Source: Algibacter amylolyticus
GTDB lineage: Bacteria; Bacteroidota; Bacteroidia; Flavobacteriales; Flavobacteriaceae
Assembly: GCF_014202225.1 (NCBI RefSeq)
Contig: NZ_JACHGE010000010.1
Span: 140,327 to 204,326 of the forward strand
Reading direction: 5' to 3'
DNA length: 64,000 bases
The notes beneath the pieces are model-generated. The model was not told the DNA's origin and searched no databases. It was given only the letters and a program-made list of their open reading frames with translations. The position numbers were made by a program, and so were the translations under genes. Of the stretch, positions 53,381-62,696 are shown piece by piece. Each line of letters starts with the position of its first letter. Position 1 is the stretch's first letter.

Positions 53381-55930
53381 TTGAAAAAACAACTCTCCAA
53401 TATATTACGCCTTACACTAGTTTTGGGTTTCCTTTACTCCTGCGATGCTACAAAAAGAGTTGCTAAAGATGAACATTTACTTACAGAAACTTCTATAATT
53501 GTAAATGATAAAAAAAACAATACCGAAGAGATAAACAACTTATTATATCAAACAACCAATAGAAAAATTCTTGGCACACCCTTAAGATTACACATTTATA
53601 ATACAGCTAGACCAAACAGAGATTCTCTTTTTGAAGCTTGGTTAGATAAAAAACCAAATCGTAGAGCGAGACTTGAGAAAAAGTACTCTAAAAAGCAAAT
53701 TGATAAACTTAAAGAATCCGCTATTGGATTTAATAATTGGCTAAAAAGAACAGGCGAAGCTCCCACCATTTTAAGCGAAGAGAAAACAAAACGTTCTACC
53801 AAACGACTAGAAGATTACTACTTTAATAATGGTTGGTTTAATGTAAAGGCCAACTATAATATTGAAAGGAACGATAACAAACGTGCTAAAGTTGACTATA
53901 CCGTAAAAACCGGACCCGCATTTTTAATTGATTCTATAGCAAAAACAGTAAAGTCGCCTATTGTCGATTCACTTTATAAAAAAATTCAGGATAAAGCACT
54001 TATAGTTCAGGGCGAACAATACCGAACTAGTAGTTTTGAGCAAGAACGCGAAAGAATTTCTACAGAATTAAGAAACTTAGGTGTTTACCATTTTAATCAA
54101 GATTACGTTACCTTCGAAATGGATACTATTGGCACCAATAAAAAGGTTAACGTTGGGATAAAAATTCAAGATAGAGCTATAAGAACTGCCGATTCTATTA
54201 GACGCGAACCCTTTAAAGTATATTACATTGATGATGTTAATATTATTACCGATTATACTTTCGAGAACAGAAACAAACCGTTTCAAGATTCTATTTCGTA
54301 CGGTGGTTTTAAGCTATTTAGTTATGGCAAAATGCGTTTTCGACCTAAGGCACTAACCGATGCTGTATTTATTTCTCCGGGTAAAGTATTTAGAGATCTA
54401 GATAGAACGCGTACTTACAGTTATATCAATCAGCTTCGCACCTTTAAATATCCTAATATTGAATATTTTGAAAATCCAGATAACACATTAAAAAGCACTA
54501 TTAGATTAACCCCTTTAAAAAAGTTTAATTTAGATTTTAGTGCCGATGTGTCTCAAAGTGATATTCAAACCGTTGGCTTCTCATTAAACCCAAGCTTACA
54601 AATTAGAAATATTTTTGGAGGAGCAGAAACCCTAGCAATATCTGGAATAGCATCTATTGGAGCCTCAAAAGATTTGAGGGAAGATGGTGACCCATTTTTT
54701 GATATTAATGAGTTTGGAGCCGATTTAAAATTAACCATACCAAGAATATTTTCACCTTTTTACACCGAAAATATTATACCTAAATACATGTCGCCTAGTA
54801 CAAGTATTGGTCTAGCAACAACAAGCCAAACCAATATAGGATTAGACAAGCAAACCTTTAGCGGCAATTTTAGCTACAATTGGTACCCTAATAAGCAAGT
54901 TAGTAACCGCTTAGACCTTTTTAACATTCAATATGTAAGAAACCTAAGAACCGAAAACTACTTTAGTATTTATACGAGTTCCTTTAATAGTTTGGAGAAT
55001 ATAGCACTAGAAAGTTACAACACACCATCGGAGTTTATCGAATTGGACGGCAATGAAAACGAACAGCTTATAGAGGAAAAAGCAGATGAGTTTATCGACT
55101 TGGTATTAAGCGATACAAGCTATGAATCAACCAATGCTAGCGATTACTTAACCGTTAGTAACATTGACGAACGTAAAAAACGACTAACAGAAAACAACCT
55201 TATTTTATCTTCGGCCTTTAGTTTCACACAAGATAATCGTACAAATCTGGTAGATAACGATTTCTCTATTTTCCGTTTTAAATTGGAGTTAGCGGGTAAT
55301 TTATTGGCAAGCACCTCAAAACTGTTAGGGCTTAATAAAGATAGCGACGACAGGTATGAGTTGTTTAACGTCGCCTATTCACAATACGTAAAAACAGAAC
55401 TAGATTATATAAAACACTGGGATTTAGGTAAGAAAAACACCTTAGCAACACGTGCCTTTTTTGGTATTGCTATACCCTATGGCAACTCTAACAGTATTCC
55501 GTTCTCAAAGAGTTTTTTTGGTGGTGGACCTAACGATAACCGTGCATGGGCAGCTTACAGCTTAGGCCCAGGAAGTTCAGAAAGCACTAACGAGTTTAAT
55601 GAAGCCAACTTAAAACTAGCTTTAAGTGCCGAACAGCGCTTTAATTTATTTGGCAATTTAAACGGCGCTTTATTTGTAGATGCTGGTAACATTTGGAATG
55701 TACTAGACAATGTAGAAGACGACAACGCAACCTTTACCAGCCTTAGCTCCTTAAAAGATATTGCTGTAGGTTCTGGTTTTGGTTTACGCTACGATTTTAG
55801 TTTTTTCGTATTCCGTTTTGATATAGGTTTTAAAACCTACGATCCATCTTATACAGATCAAAACCGATGGTTTAACGATTATAACTTTGCCAATGCGGTA
55901 TATAACATAGGTATAAACTATCCATTTTAA
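53381..55930 (+). CDS. BamA/TamA family outer membrane protein (lipoprotein-type N-terminus)
   Basis: An 849-residue Omp85-family protein. The N-terminal lipoprotein signal has the lipobox 'GFLYSC' (Cys21). POTRA-like domains fill about 110-330 ('YYFNNGWFNVKANY', 'VDYTVKTGPAFLID'). The last 450 residues are a 16-stranded barrel with the Omp85 features 'GGGPNDNRAWAAY' (VRGF-like loop region), 'GALFVDAGNIW' and the C-terminal 'YNIGINYPF' signal. It probably inserts proteins or lipids into the outer membrane. A TTG start is chosen because no ATG lies near the lipobox. It sits before fbaA-accD. Confidence 0.9.
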   Translation: MKKQLSNILRLTLVLGFLYSCDATKRVAKDEHLLTETSIIVNDKKNNTEEINNLLYQTTNRKILGTPLRLHIYNTARPNRDSLFEAWLDKKPNRRARLEKKYSKKQIDKLKESAIGFNNWLKRTGEAPTILSEEKTKRSTKRLEDYYFNNGWFNVKANYNIERNDNKRAKVDYTVKTGPAFLIDSIAKTVKSPIVDSLYKKIQDKALIVQGEQYRTSSFEQERERISTELRNLGVYHFNQDYVTFEMDTIGTNKKVNVGIKIQDRAIRTADSIRREPFKVYYIDDVNIITDYTFENRNKPFQDSISYGGFKLFSYGKMRFRPKALTDAVFISPGKVFRDLDRTRTYSYINQLRTFKYPNIEYFENPDNTLKSTIRLTPLKKFNLDFSADVSQSDIQTVGFSLNPSLQIRNIFGGAETLAISGIASIGASKDLREDGDPFFDINEFGADLKLTIPRIFSPFYTENIIPKYMSPSTSIGLATTSQTNIGLDKQTFSGNFSYNWYPNKQVSNRLDLFNIQYVRNLRTENYFSIYTSSFNSLENIALESYNTPSEFIELDGNENEQLIEEKADEFIDLVLSDTSYESTNASDYLTVSNIDERKKRLTENNLILSSAFSFTQDNRTNLVDNDFSIFRFKLELAGNLLASTSKLLGLNKDSDDRYELFNVAYSQYVKTELDYIKHWDLGKKNTLATRAFFGIAIPYGNSNSIPFSKSFFGGGPNDNRAWAAYSLGPGSSESTNEFNEANLKLALSAEQRFNLFGNLNGALFVDAGNIWNVLDNVEDDNATFTSLSSLKDIAVGSGFGLRYDFSFFVFRFDIGFKTYDPSYTDQNRWFNDYNFANAVYNIGINYPF

Positions 55931-56019
55931 GCAAATTATACCATTTTACACTATAACGTTTTAGTGTGATTTTTGCTGTTTCAAACCATAAAACATCTAT
56001 AAATCATTTAAAATTTGAT

Positions 56020-56027
56020 TACTTTTG
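56020..56027 (+). promoter_or_regulatory. -7 box upstream of fbaA
   Basis: TACTTTTG (TAnnTTTG), 38 bp before the fbaA ATG. Confidence 0.45.
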
Positions 56028-56065
56028 ATACTTAAGTAAATTCAAAAATTATAATAAACATAAAA

Positions 56066-57133
56066 ATGGGACACAACATAAAACCAGGAGTAGCTACAGG
56101 AAAAGAAGTTCAAGAAATCTTCAATCACGCTAAAGCAAACAATTACGCTTTACCAGCTGTAAACGTTATAGGGTCTGATACCATAAATGGTGTTTTAGAA
56201 ACAGCTAGAGATCTAAACGCTCCAGTAATCATACAATTTTCAAACGGTGGCGCACAATTTAACGCAGGAAAAGGTTTAAGTAACGACGGACAGAAAGCTG
56301 CTATTGCAGGTGCAGTTGCAGGTGCAAAACACGTGCATACTTTAGCCGAAGCTTATGGTGTTCCTGTAATCTTACATACTGATCACTGTGCAAAAAAACT
56401 ATTACCTTGGATTGATGGTTTATTAGATGCTAGTGAAATTCATTATAAAGAAACTGGAAAATCATTATTCAGTTCTCACATGATTGACCTTTCAGAAGAG
56501 CCAATTGAAGAAAACATTGAAATTTGCAAGCAATATTTAGAAAGAATGTCTAAAATGGACATGACTTTAGAAATTGAGTTAGGAATTACAGGTGGTGAAG
56601 AAGATGGTGTAGATAATACAGATGTAGACGATTCTAAATTATACACACAACCAGAAGAAGTAGCTTACGCTTACGAAGAATTAAGCAAAGTAAGTCCTCA
56701 ATTTACAATTGCAGCTGCATTTGGTAATGTACACGGTGTTTACAAACCAGGAAACGTAAAATTAACTCCAAAAATATTAAAGAATTCTCAAGAGCATATC
56801 TCTAAAAAATATGGTGTTGAGCATAATCATATCGATTTCGTGTTCCATGGTGGATCTGGATCTACAGTTGAAGAAATTCGCGAAGGAATTAGCTACGGTG
56901 TAATTAAAATGAATATCGATACAGATTTACAATATGCATTCATGGAAGGTATTCGTGATTACATGGGAGGTAAATCAGAATATTTAAAAGCACAAATAGG
57001 AAATCCTGATGGCGCAGATGTTCCTAACAAGAAACATTACGACCCAAGAGTATGGTTACGCGAAGGTGAAAAAACTTTTGTAGCTAGATTGAAAAAAGCT
57101 TTCGAAGATTTAAATAATGTAAACACTTTATAG
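56066..57133 (+). CDS. fbaA: Class II fructose-bisphosphate aldolase
   Basis: A 355-residue zinc-dependent aldolase of glycolysis and gluconeogenesis that splits fructose 1,6-bisphosphate. 'NYALPAVNVIGSDTINGVLE' (about 31-50), 'VPVILHTDHCAKKLLPW' with the catalytic Asp and zinc His, 'GITGGEEDGVDNT', 'GNVHGVYKPGNVKL' and 'FVFHGGSGST' are the class IIA signatures. The length matches the E. coli enzyme (359). A strong terminator and a dispersed repeat separate it from accD. Confidence 0.97.
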   Translation: MGHNIKPGVATGKEVQEIFNHAKANNYALPAVNVIGSDTINGVLETARDLNAPVIIQFSNGGAQFNAGKGLSNDGQKAAIAGAVAGAKHVHTLAEAYGVPVILHTDHCAKKLLPWIDGLLDASEIHYKETGKSLFSSHMIDLSEEPIEENIEICKQYLERMSKMDMTLEIELGITGGEEDGVDNTDVDDSKLYTQPEEVAYAYEELSKVSPQFTIAAAFGNVHGVYKPGNVKLTPKILKNSQEHISKKYGVEHNHIDFVFHGGSGSTVEEIREGISYGVIKMNIDTDLQYAFMEGIRDYMGGKSEYLKAQIGNPDGADVPNKKHYDPRVWLREGEKTFVARLKKAFEDLNNVNTL

Positions 57134-57160
57134 ATTAAAGTCAATTTACATTAAGCATAT

Positions 57161-57193
57161 AAAAAAGGTTCTGTATATTACAGAACCTTTTTT
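57161..57193 (+). terminator. Terminator after fbaA
   Basis: AAAAAAGGTTCTGTA pairs with TACAGAACCTTTTTT around a 3-base loop. Confidence 0.92.
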
Positions 57194-57249
57194 AGGTTTA
57201 CAAGCCTAAACTTAAAGTAATTATACCATAATAATTAATAAAAGTATAA

Positions 57250-57359
57250 GGGCGTTACCCCAAAATTAAAAAAAAGTTTAATTTTGTGGTCAGGCTTTCG
57301 GCAGTCGCTTCCCGATAAAAAATCGGGCGAGCTTCAATAAATGCCTCAATCCCTAACGC
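57250..57359 (+). repeat. Dispersed intergenic repeat, copy 5 (hairpin form)
   Basis: Begins GGGCGTTACCCC and ends TCAATCCCTAACGC. Inside are two hairpins, AAAATTAAA/TTTAATTTT and CCCGAT/ATCGGG, plus CAGGCTTTCGGCAGTCGC. Its ends match the other copies. It lies between fbaA and accD. Confidence 0.85.
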
Positions 57360-57452
57360 AATTGGCACTTCCGCAAAAGCAGGAATGTCATGAAACAAAC
57401 TAAATTTTAAAAAGCTTTCCTTACACAAGGGAATACAAAATCATAAGTCACT

Positions 57453-58310
57453 ATGTCTTGGTTTAAAAGAAAAACAAAAGGAATAACAACAACTACCGAA
57501 GAGAAAAAAGACACCCCAAAAGGGTTGTGGTATAAATCTCCAACAGGTAAAATTGTAGATACAGAAGAGTTAGAAAAAAACTTTTATGTAAGTCCAGAAG
57601 ACGGTTACCATGTTAGAATTGGTAGTAGAGAGTATTTTCAAATCCTTTTTGACGACAATAAATTTAAAGAATTAGACGCCGACTTAGAATCTAAAGACCC
57701 GTTAAAATTCGAGGATACTAAAAAATATCCAGACCGTTTAAAAGCGGCTCAAAAGAAAACCAACTTAAAAGACGCCGTGCGTTGTGCCGTTGGAAAATCT
57801 AAAGGAAAAGATATTGTAGTGGCTTGTATGGATTTTTCATTTATTGGAGGTTCTATGGGTAGTGTTGTTGGCGAAAAAATAGCCAGAGCAGCAGATTATG
57901 CTTTAAAAAAGAAATTACCTTTAATGGTTATCTCTAAATCTGGAGGTGCTAGAATGATGGAAGCAGCATTGTCTTTAATGCAATTAGCAAAAACATCGGT
58001 AAAATTAGCACAATTAGCAGATGCAGGATTACCTTATATTTCACTATGTACAGATCCTACCACTGGAGGAACAACAGCATCGTTTGCTATGTTAGGAGAT
58101 ATTAATATTAGCGAACCAGGAGCATTAATAGGTTTTGCAGGACCACGTATTGTAAGAGATACAACAGGTAAAGAATTACCAGAAGGTTTTCAAACCTCAG
58201 AATTTTTGTTAGAACATGGTTTCTTGGATTTTATAACACTTCGAAAAGATTTAAAAGACAAGGTTAACCAATATATAGATTTAATATTAAACCAACCTTT
58301 AAGAGATTAG
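57453..58310 (+). CDS. accD: Acetyl-CoA carboxylase carboxyltransferase subunit beta (no zinc ribbon Cys)
   Basis: A 285-residue beta subunit that, with AccA, transfers CO2 from carboxybiotin to acetyl-CoA in fatty acid synthesis. The crotonase-like core is complete: '[19 protein letters not shown]' (about 126-144), '[20 protein letters not shown]' and '[17 protein letters not shown]'. The N-terminal zinc ribbon is changed: where most AccD proteins have two CxxC pairs, this one reads '[10 protein letters not shown]' and '[11 protein letters not shown]' (about 27-53), with no Cys at all. The segment is still the right length, so the fold may survive without zinc. Confidence 0.95.
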   Translation: MSWFKRKTKGITTTTEEKKDTPKGLWYKSPTGKIVDTEELEKNFYVSPEDGYHVRIGSREYFQILFDDNKFKELDADLESKDPLKFEDTKKYPDRLKAAQKKTNLKDAVRCAVGKSKGKDIVVACMDFSFIGGSMGSVVGEKIARAADYALKKKLPLMVISKSGGARMMEAALSLMQLAKTSVKLAQLADAGLPYISLCTDPTTGGTTASFAMLGDINISEPGALIGFAGPRIVRDTTGKELPEGFQTSEFLLEHGFLDFITLRKDLKDKVNQYIDLILNQPLRD

Positions 58311-58327
58311 TTTAAAAACTACATAAA

Positions 58328-58367
58328 AGAAGCCTTATTAACAGTGTTAATAGGGCTTCTTTTTTTT
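58328..58367. terminator. Bidirectional terminator accD / histidine kinase
   Basis: AGAAGCCTTATTAAC pairs with GTTAATAGGGCTTCT (one mismatch) around a 3-base loop, followed by a T run. Confidence 0.88.
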
Positions 58368-58382
58368 ATAATAATTGTATAA

Positions 58383-59519
58383 TTATTTTAAACCACTAGT
58401 ATTACTTTCTAGCACAAAGGTTGTTGGTCTTTTAAAACACACCGAAAACACGGTACCTATCCCAACTTCACTTTTTACCTTTACATGGCCACCTAAAGCT
58501 TCTATATGCGCTTTTGTTATAAAAAGACCAATACCCAAAGCATCATCGTTGTAATGGAATGTTTTATACATTTGGAACAAGGAGTCTCCAAACTTATCTA
58601 GATCAATTCCTAAACCATTATCTTCTATATGAAAAGCAACATGATCGTTTTCTATTTGGCTAGACAATTTTATAACGGTATCTCGAGTTTGATCGCGGTA
58701 TTTTATAGCATTCGATAAAAAATTAAGTATTATACTATCTAAATAAGCAGGTATGGCATTAATTAAATGATCCTTATCTACATGGTTTTCTATTACGCAA
58801 TTTTTATTTTTTGCAATAGCGCTTATATTATAAATAGCTTGACTTACAAAGGTGTATAGGTTTAGTGCTTCTATTTTATTTTCGTCTACCGATTTAATTT
58901 TTGCTATTTCGGTAAGATGAGAAACCGTTTGGGTTAAGTTTATAACAGACCCTTTTAAAAGCTCGAAATTTTCATCTTGCACTAAATCATGCGCTTCTTC
59001 TTCTAAAAAAGAAACTAACGTACTTAAATTAGAGGTATGTGTTTTTAAATTATGGGTCACTATATCGGCAAAATTAGTTAATCTGTTATTTTGCTCTTGT
59101 GCCAACTCTAGTAAAATTTTTAATTGAGACTTACTTTCCTTACTACTTGTTATATCCAGAATTTGAGCTATAAAGTATATAGGCTCTCCATGATCATCTC
59201 TTAATAAAGACACCGATATTAAAGCCCATACAATATTTCCGTTTTTATGAAAATATCTTTTTTCTATTTGATATTTATCTATTTCGCCTTTTATTAAAAG
59301 TCGCATATTTTCAAGGTCGATATTTAAATCCTTTTTATGCGTAATTTGCTGAAACGATAACTTATACAGTTCTTCTTTTGAGTAGCCTAAATAGGTTGCT
59401 AAACTATCATTAACCTTTACCCATTTACCTTTTAAACTTACAATTGCTAGCCCGCCATTAGCAAAATCGAAAATATTTTTGAATAATTGTTCTTTTACAA
59501 CGCTAATTCTATCAGGCAT
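58383..59519 (-). CDS. PAS domain sensor histidine kinase (soluble)
   Basis: A 378-residue kinase without membrane helices. It has one PAS domain with PAC (about 8-132: 'FDFANGGLAIVSLKGKWVKVND', 'LGYSKEELYKLSFQQITH', 'YFIAQILDITSSKES'), a dimerisation region with the phospho-His in 'ADIVTHNLKTHTSNLSTLV' (about 155, an HNLK box instead of HELR), then HATPase_c with 'FLSNAIKYRD', 'DNGLGIDLD' and 'GIGLFITKAHIEALGG'. HNLK-type boxes are common in Bacteroidota PAS kinases. No response regulator is adjacent. It is probably cytoplasmic and senses an internal signal. Confidence 0.9.
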   Translation of the reverse strand: MPDRISVVKEQLFKNIFDFANGGLAIVSLKGKWVKVNDSLATYLGYSKEELYKLSFQQITHKKDLNIDLENMRLLIKGEIDKYQIEKRYFHKNGNIVWALISVSLLRDDHGEPIYFIAQILDITSSKESKSQLKILLELAQEQNNRLTNFADIVTHNLKTHTSNLSTLVSFLEEEAHDLVQDENFELLKGSVINLTQTVSHLTEIAKIKSVDENKIEALNLYTFVSQAIYNISAIAKNKNCVIENHVDKDHLINAIPAYLDSIILNFLSNAIKYRDQTRDTVIKLSSQIENDHVAFHIEDNGLGIDLDKFGDSLFQMYKTFHYNDDALGIGLFITKAHIEALGGHVKVKSEVGIGTVFSVCFKRPTTFVLESNTSGLK

Positions 59520-59644
59520 ATAGGATAAATTTGTGTTTACTAAAAATAGCCTTTTTTTTACAATTATTGAAATCCTTACGTTATTAATTACAATAGTTAT
59601 AAAAAAGATTTTTTACATAATATTCTAAACATTAAATTATTCAC

Positions 59645-59652
59645 TATATTTG
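59645..59652 (+). promoter_or_regulatory. -7 box upstream of rpsO
   Basis: TATATTTG, a full TAnnTTTG match, 55 bp before the rpsO ATG. It also shows that the in-frame extension upstream of the ATG is leader, not coding. Confidence 0.5.
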
Positions 59653-59706
59653 CCGCTCGAAAGAAAAACTTTCGTGTACATAAAAATCATTTACAATAAT
59701 ATTAGC

Positions 59707-59976
59707 ATGTATTTATCAAAACAAGAAAAAGAAGAATTGTTCGCAAAACACGGTAAAGGAAAACACGATACTGGTAGTGCAGAAGGACAAATTGCGTTAT
59801 TTACGCAAAGAATTGAGCACTTAACTGCTCATTTAAAAACGAATCGTAAAGATTACAACACTGAGCGTTCGTTAGTAATGTTAGTAGGAAAAAGAAGAAG
59901 CTTACTTGATTACTTAACTAAGAAAGATGTATTAAGATATCGTGCTATAGTTAAAGAATTAGGTTTAAGAAAATAA
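59707..59976 (+). CDS. rpsO: 30S ribosomal protein S15
   Basis: An 89-residue small-subunit protein that binds 16S rRNA (helices 20-22) early in assembly. The signature 'HTDTGSAEGQIA'-like segment reads 'KHDTGSAEGQIALFTQRIEHLT' (about 20-41), followed by 'HKKDY..ERSLVMLVGKRRSLLDYL'-type residues. The length is exactly that of the family. The frame is open upstream to 59650, but ATG 59707 is right because 'MYLSKQEKEELF' is the normal start and the promoter box lies in between. pnp follows, as in many bacteria. Confidence 0.98.
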   Translation: MYLSKQEKEELFAKHGKGKHDTGSAEGQIALFTQRIEHLTAHLKTNRKDYNTERSLVMLVGKRRSLLDYLTKKDVLRYRAIVKELGLRK

Positions 59977-59991
59977 ACTTAAATATAAAAG

Positions 59992-60017
59992 ACCACGTTT
60001 TTATAACGTGGTTTTTT
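59992..60017 (+). terminator. Terminator after rpsO
   Basis: ACCACGTT pairs with AACGTGGT around a 5-base loop, followed by T. A dispersed repeat begins 7 bp later. Confidence 0.85.
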
Positions 60018-60023
60018 GTTTTT

Positions 60024-60113
60024 GCGTTAGGGATTGTAGAGGAAAGCCCACAGCCCGACGTAGGAGGAGCGAGGACTTGAAACGTAAAGCCCGACCCCTT
60101 GTGGGTAACGCCC
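60024..60113 (-). repeat. Dispersed intergenic repeat, copy 6 (inverted)
   Basis: Reads GCGTTAGGGATTGTAGAGG, AAAGCCCACAGCCCGACG, GAGCGAGGACTTGAAACG and GGGTAACGCCC from left to right, the inverse of copy 1. It lies between the rpsO terminator and pnp. Confidence 0.88.
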
Positions 60114-60309
60114 AAATTATATAACTCGAGCGTAAGAGTTTAAATAACGCATTTAGAAGAAGCTAGATCCTGAAACGAGTTCGGGACTAAAGGTTTTTCA
60201 TTGGTCAAGAGACATTTAATTGTCGCACACACAACTACACACAACAACACAACGACCATTGTTTAACATGATTTAGGCATGCATATGCTTGAGTTACAAG
60301 AAAAAATTT

Positions 60310-62568
60310 ATGATTCCAAAAGTTTTTAAAGAGGTTATTGACCTAGGAGACGGTAGAGAAATCTCTATCGAAACCGGAAAATTAGCAAAACAGGCGCATG
60401 GCTCTGTTGTTGTTCAATCTGGAAAATGTATGCTTTTGTGTACTGTTGTTTCCAACTACAGACAAGCAGATGTTGATTTTTTACCTTTAACGGTAGATTA
60501 CAGAGAAAAATTTGCTGCTGCAGGACGTTACCCAGGAGGTTTCTTTAAAAGAGAAGCACGACCTAGTGATGGAGAAGTTTTAACTATGCGTTTAGTGGAT
60601 CGTGTTTTACGTCCGTTATTCCCGAAAGATTACCACTCTGAAACTCAGGTGATGATCCAGTTAATGTCTCATGATGATGATGTTATGCCAGATGCTATGG
60701 CAGGCTTAGCAGCTTCGGCAGCTATTCAATTATCAGATTTTCCTTTTGAATGCCCAATTTCTGAAGCTAGAGTTGGTCGTGTAAACGGTGAATTTGTTAT
60801 TAACCCAACGCGTGCTCAATTAGCAGAGTCTGACATCGATATGATGATTGGTGCTTCGGCTGATTCTGTAATGATGGTTGAAGGTGAAATGGATGAGATT
60901 TCTGAAGAAGAAATGACTGAAGCCATTAAGTTTGCTCATGAAGCTATTAAAGTACAATGTGCTGCTCAAGTTGCATTAGCTGAGGCTTTTGGTAAAAAAG
61001 AAGTACGTGAGTATGAAGGTGAAAGAGAAGAAGCTGATTTAGCTGCTAAAATTCACGATATGGCTTATGATAAAGTATATGCTATTGCTAAAGCAGGTTC
61101 TGCTAAGCACGAGCGTAGTGCTGCATTTGCTGAAATTAAAGAAGAAATTAAAGCTAGTTTTACTGAAGAAGAACAAGCTGATTTTGGTGGATTAATTTCT
61201 AAGTATTACAGTAAAGCTGAAAAAGCTGCTGTTAGAGATTTAACATTAAATGAAGGTTTACGTTTAGATGGACGTAAAACTACGGATATTAGACCAATTT
61301 GGTGTGAGGTTGATTATTTACCTTCTACACACGGATCTTCTATATTTACACGTGGTGAAACTCAAGCTTTAGCTACAGTTACTTTAGGTACAAGTAGAGA
61401 AGCAAACCAAATAGATATGCCATCGTTTGAAGGTGAAGAGCGTTTCTATTTACACTATAACTTCCCTCCTTTTTGTACTGGTGAAGCTAGACCTATTCGT
61501 GGAACATCTCGTCGTGAGGTAGGACATGGTAATTTAGCGCAACGTGCATTAAAAGGTATGGTTCCTGCAGATTGCCCGTATACTGTACGTGTAGTATCTG
61601 AGGTATTAGAATCGAACGGATCGTCTTCTATGGCCACTGTTTGTGCTGGTACTATGGCTATGATGGATGCTGGTGTGCAAATGAAAAAACCTGTTTCTGG
61701 TATTGCTATGGGATTAATCTCGGATGCAGATTCTGGAAAGTACGCTGTCTTATCTGATATTTTAGGTGATGAGGATCACTTAGGAGATATGGATTTTAAA
61801 GTTACTGGTACTGCAGATGGTATTACGGCTTGCCAAATGGATATTAAGGTTAAGGGATTATCTTACGAGATTCTTGTAAATGCTTTAAAACAAGCGCGCG
61901 ATGGTCGTTTACATATTTTAGGTAAAATTACCGAAACTATTGCAACGCCAAATGCAGATGTTAAAGATCATGCACCTACTATGGTTTCTAGACGTGTTCC
62001 TAACGAATTTATTGGAGCGTTAATTGGACCTGGAGGAAAAGTGATTCAGGAAATGCAAAAGGAAACAGATACTACTATCGTTATTAACGAAGATCCTGTT
62101 ACCGAAGAAGGTATTGTTGAAATTTTAGGTGTTGGTAGAAAAGGTATTGATGCTGTTATGGCAAAAATAGATTCTATTTTATTTAAGCCTGAAGTTGGTA
62201 GCGTTTACGAAGTAAAAGTTATTAAAATGCTTGATTTTGGTGCTGTTGTAGAATATATGGATGCTCCAGGAAACGAAGTTTTATTACACGTAAGCGAATT
62301 AGCTTGGGAACGTACTGAAAACGTTACCGATGTAGTAAATATGGGCGATGTATTTGATGTTAAATACTTTGGTATAGACAAACGTACACGTAAAGAGAAA
62401 GTATCTAGAAAAGCACTTTTACCAAAACCAGAAGGTTATGTTGAAAGACCACCGAGAGACTCTTCTAGAGATAGTCGTGGTGGACGCGATAACAGAGGTA
62501 GAGATAATCGTGGACGCGATAACCGTCGTGATGATCGTAAACCTAGAGAAGATAAAAAGGAAGATTAA
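60310..62568 (+). CDS. pnp: Polyribonucleotide nucleotidyltransferase (PNPase)
   Basis: A 752-residue phosphorolytic 3'-5' exoribonuclease of mRNA decay. It has two RNase PH domains (about 1-230 and 315-555: 'KAMLLCTV'-like '[11 protein letters not shown]', '[23 protein letters not shown]', '[16 protein letters not shown]', '[13 protein letters not shown]'), KH domain (about 560-620, '[18 protein letters not shown]'), S1 domain (about 628-698) and a C-terminal tail of repeated '[11 protein letters not shown]' type that could bind RNA. ATG 60310 is chosen because '[16 protein letters not shown]' is the usual start. A TTG seven codons upstream is unlikely. Confidence 0.97.
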   Translation: MIPKVFKEVIDLGDGREISIETGKLAKQAHGSVVVQSGKCMLLCTVVSNYRQADVDFLPLTVDYREKFAAAGRYPGGFFKREARPSDGEVLTMRLVDRVLRPLFPKDYHSETQVMIQLMSHDDDVMPDAMAGLAASAAIQLSDFPFECPISEARVGRVNGEFVINPTRAQLAESDIDMMIGASADSVMMVEGEMDEISEEEMTEAIKFAHEAIKVQCAAQVALAEAFGKKEVREYEGEREEADLAAKIHDMAYDKVYAIAKAGSAKHERSAAFAEIKEEIKASFTEEEQADFGGLISKYYSKAEKAAVRDLTLNEGLRLDGRKTTDIRPIWCEVDYLPSTHGSSIFTRGETQALATVTLGTSREANQIDMPSFEGEERFYLHYNFPPFCTGEARPIRGTSRREVGHGNLAQRALKGMVPADCPYTVRVVSEVLESNGSSSMATVCAGTMAMMDAGVQMKKPVSGIAMGLISDADSGKYAVLSDILGDEDHLGDMDFKVTGTADGITACQMDIKVKGLSYEILVNALKQARDGRLHILGKITETIATPNADVKDHAPTMVSRRVPNEFIGALIGPGGKVIQEMQKETDTTIVINEDPVTEEGIVEILGVGRKGIDAVMAKIDSILFKPEVGSVYEVKVIKMLDFGAVVEYMDAPGNEVLLHVSELAWERTENVTDVVNMGDVFDVKYFGIDKRTRKEKVSRKALLPKPEGYVERPPRDSSRDSRGGRDNRGRDNRGRDNRRDDRKPREDKKED

Positions 62569-62594
62569 TTTCTTTTACTAATCTATAATATATT

Positions 62595-62627
62595 AAAGCC
62601 TGTTTCTTAATTGAAACAGGCTTTTTT
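62595..62627 (+). terminator. Terminator after pnp
   Basis: AAAGCCTGTTTC pairs with GAAACAGGCTTT around a 6-base loop, followed by T. Confidence 0.9.
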
Positions 62628-62696
62628 GGTTTAAAAAAAATAAATTGGTTGCAGAAAATTTTTACATTTATAAAAAAATTGTAATTTTATACAACT

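Noticed and set aside
59650..59706. N-terminal extension of ribosomal protein S15
   Set aside because: The in-frame extension overlaps the TATATTTG promoter box, and the family starts at MYLSKQEK.
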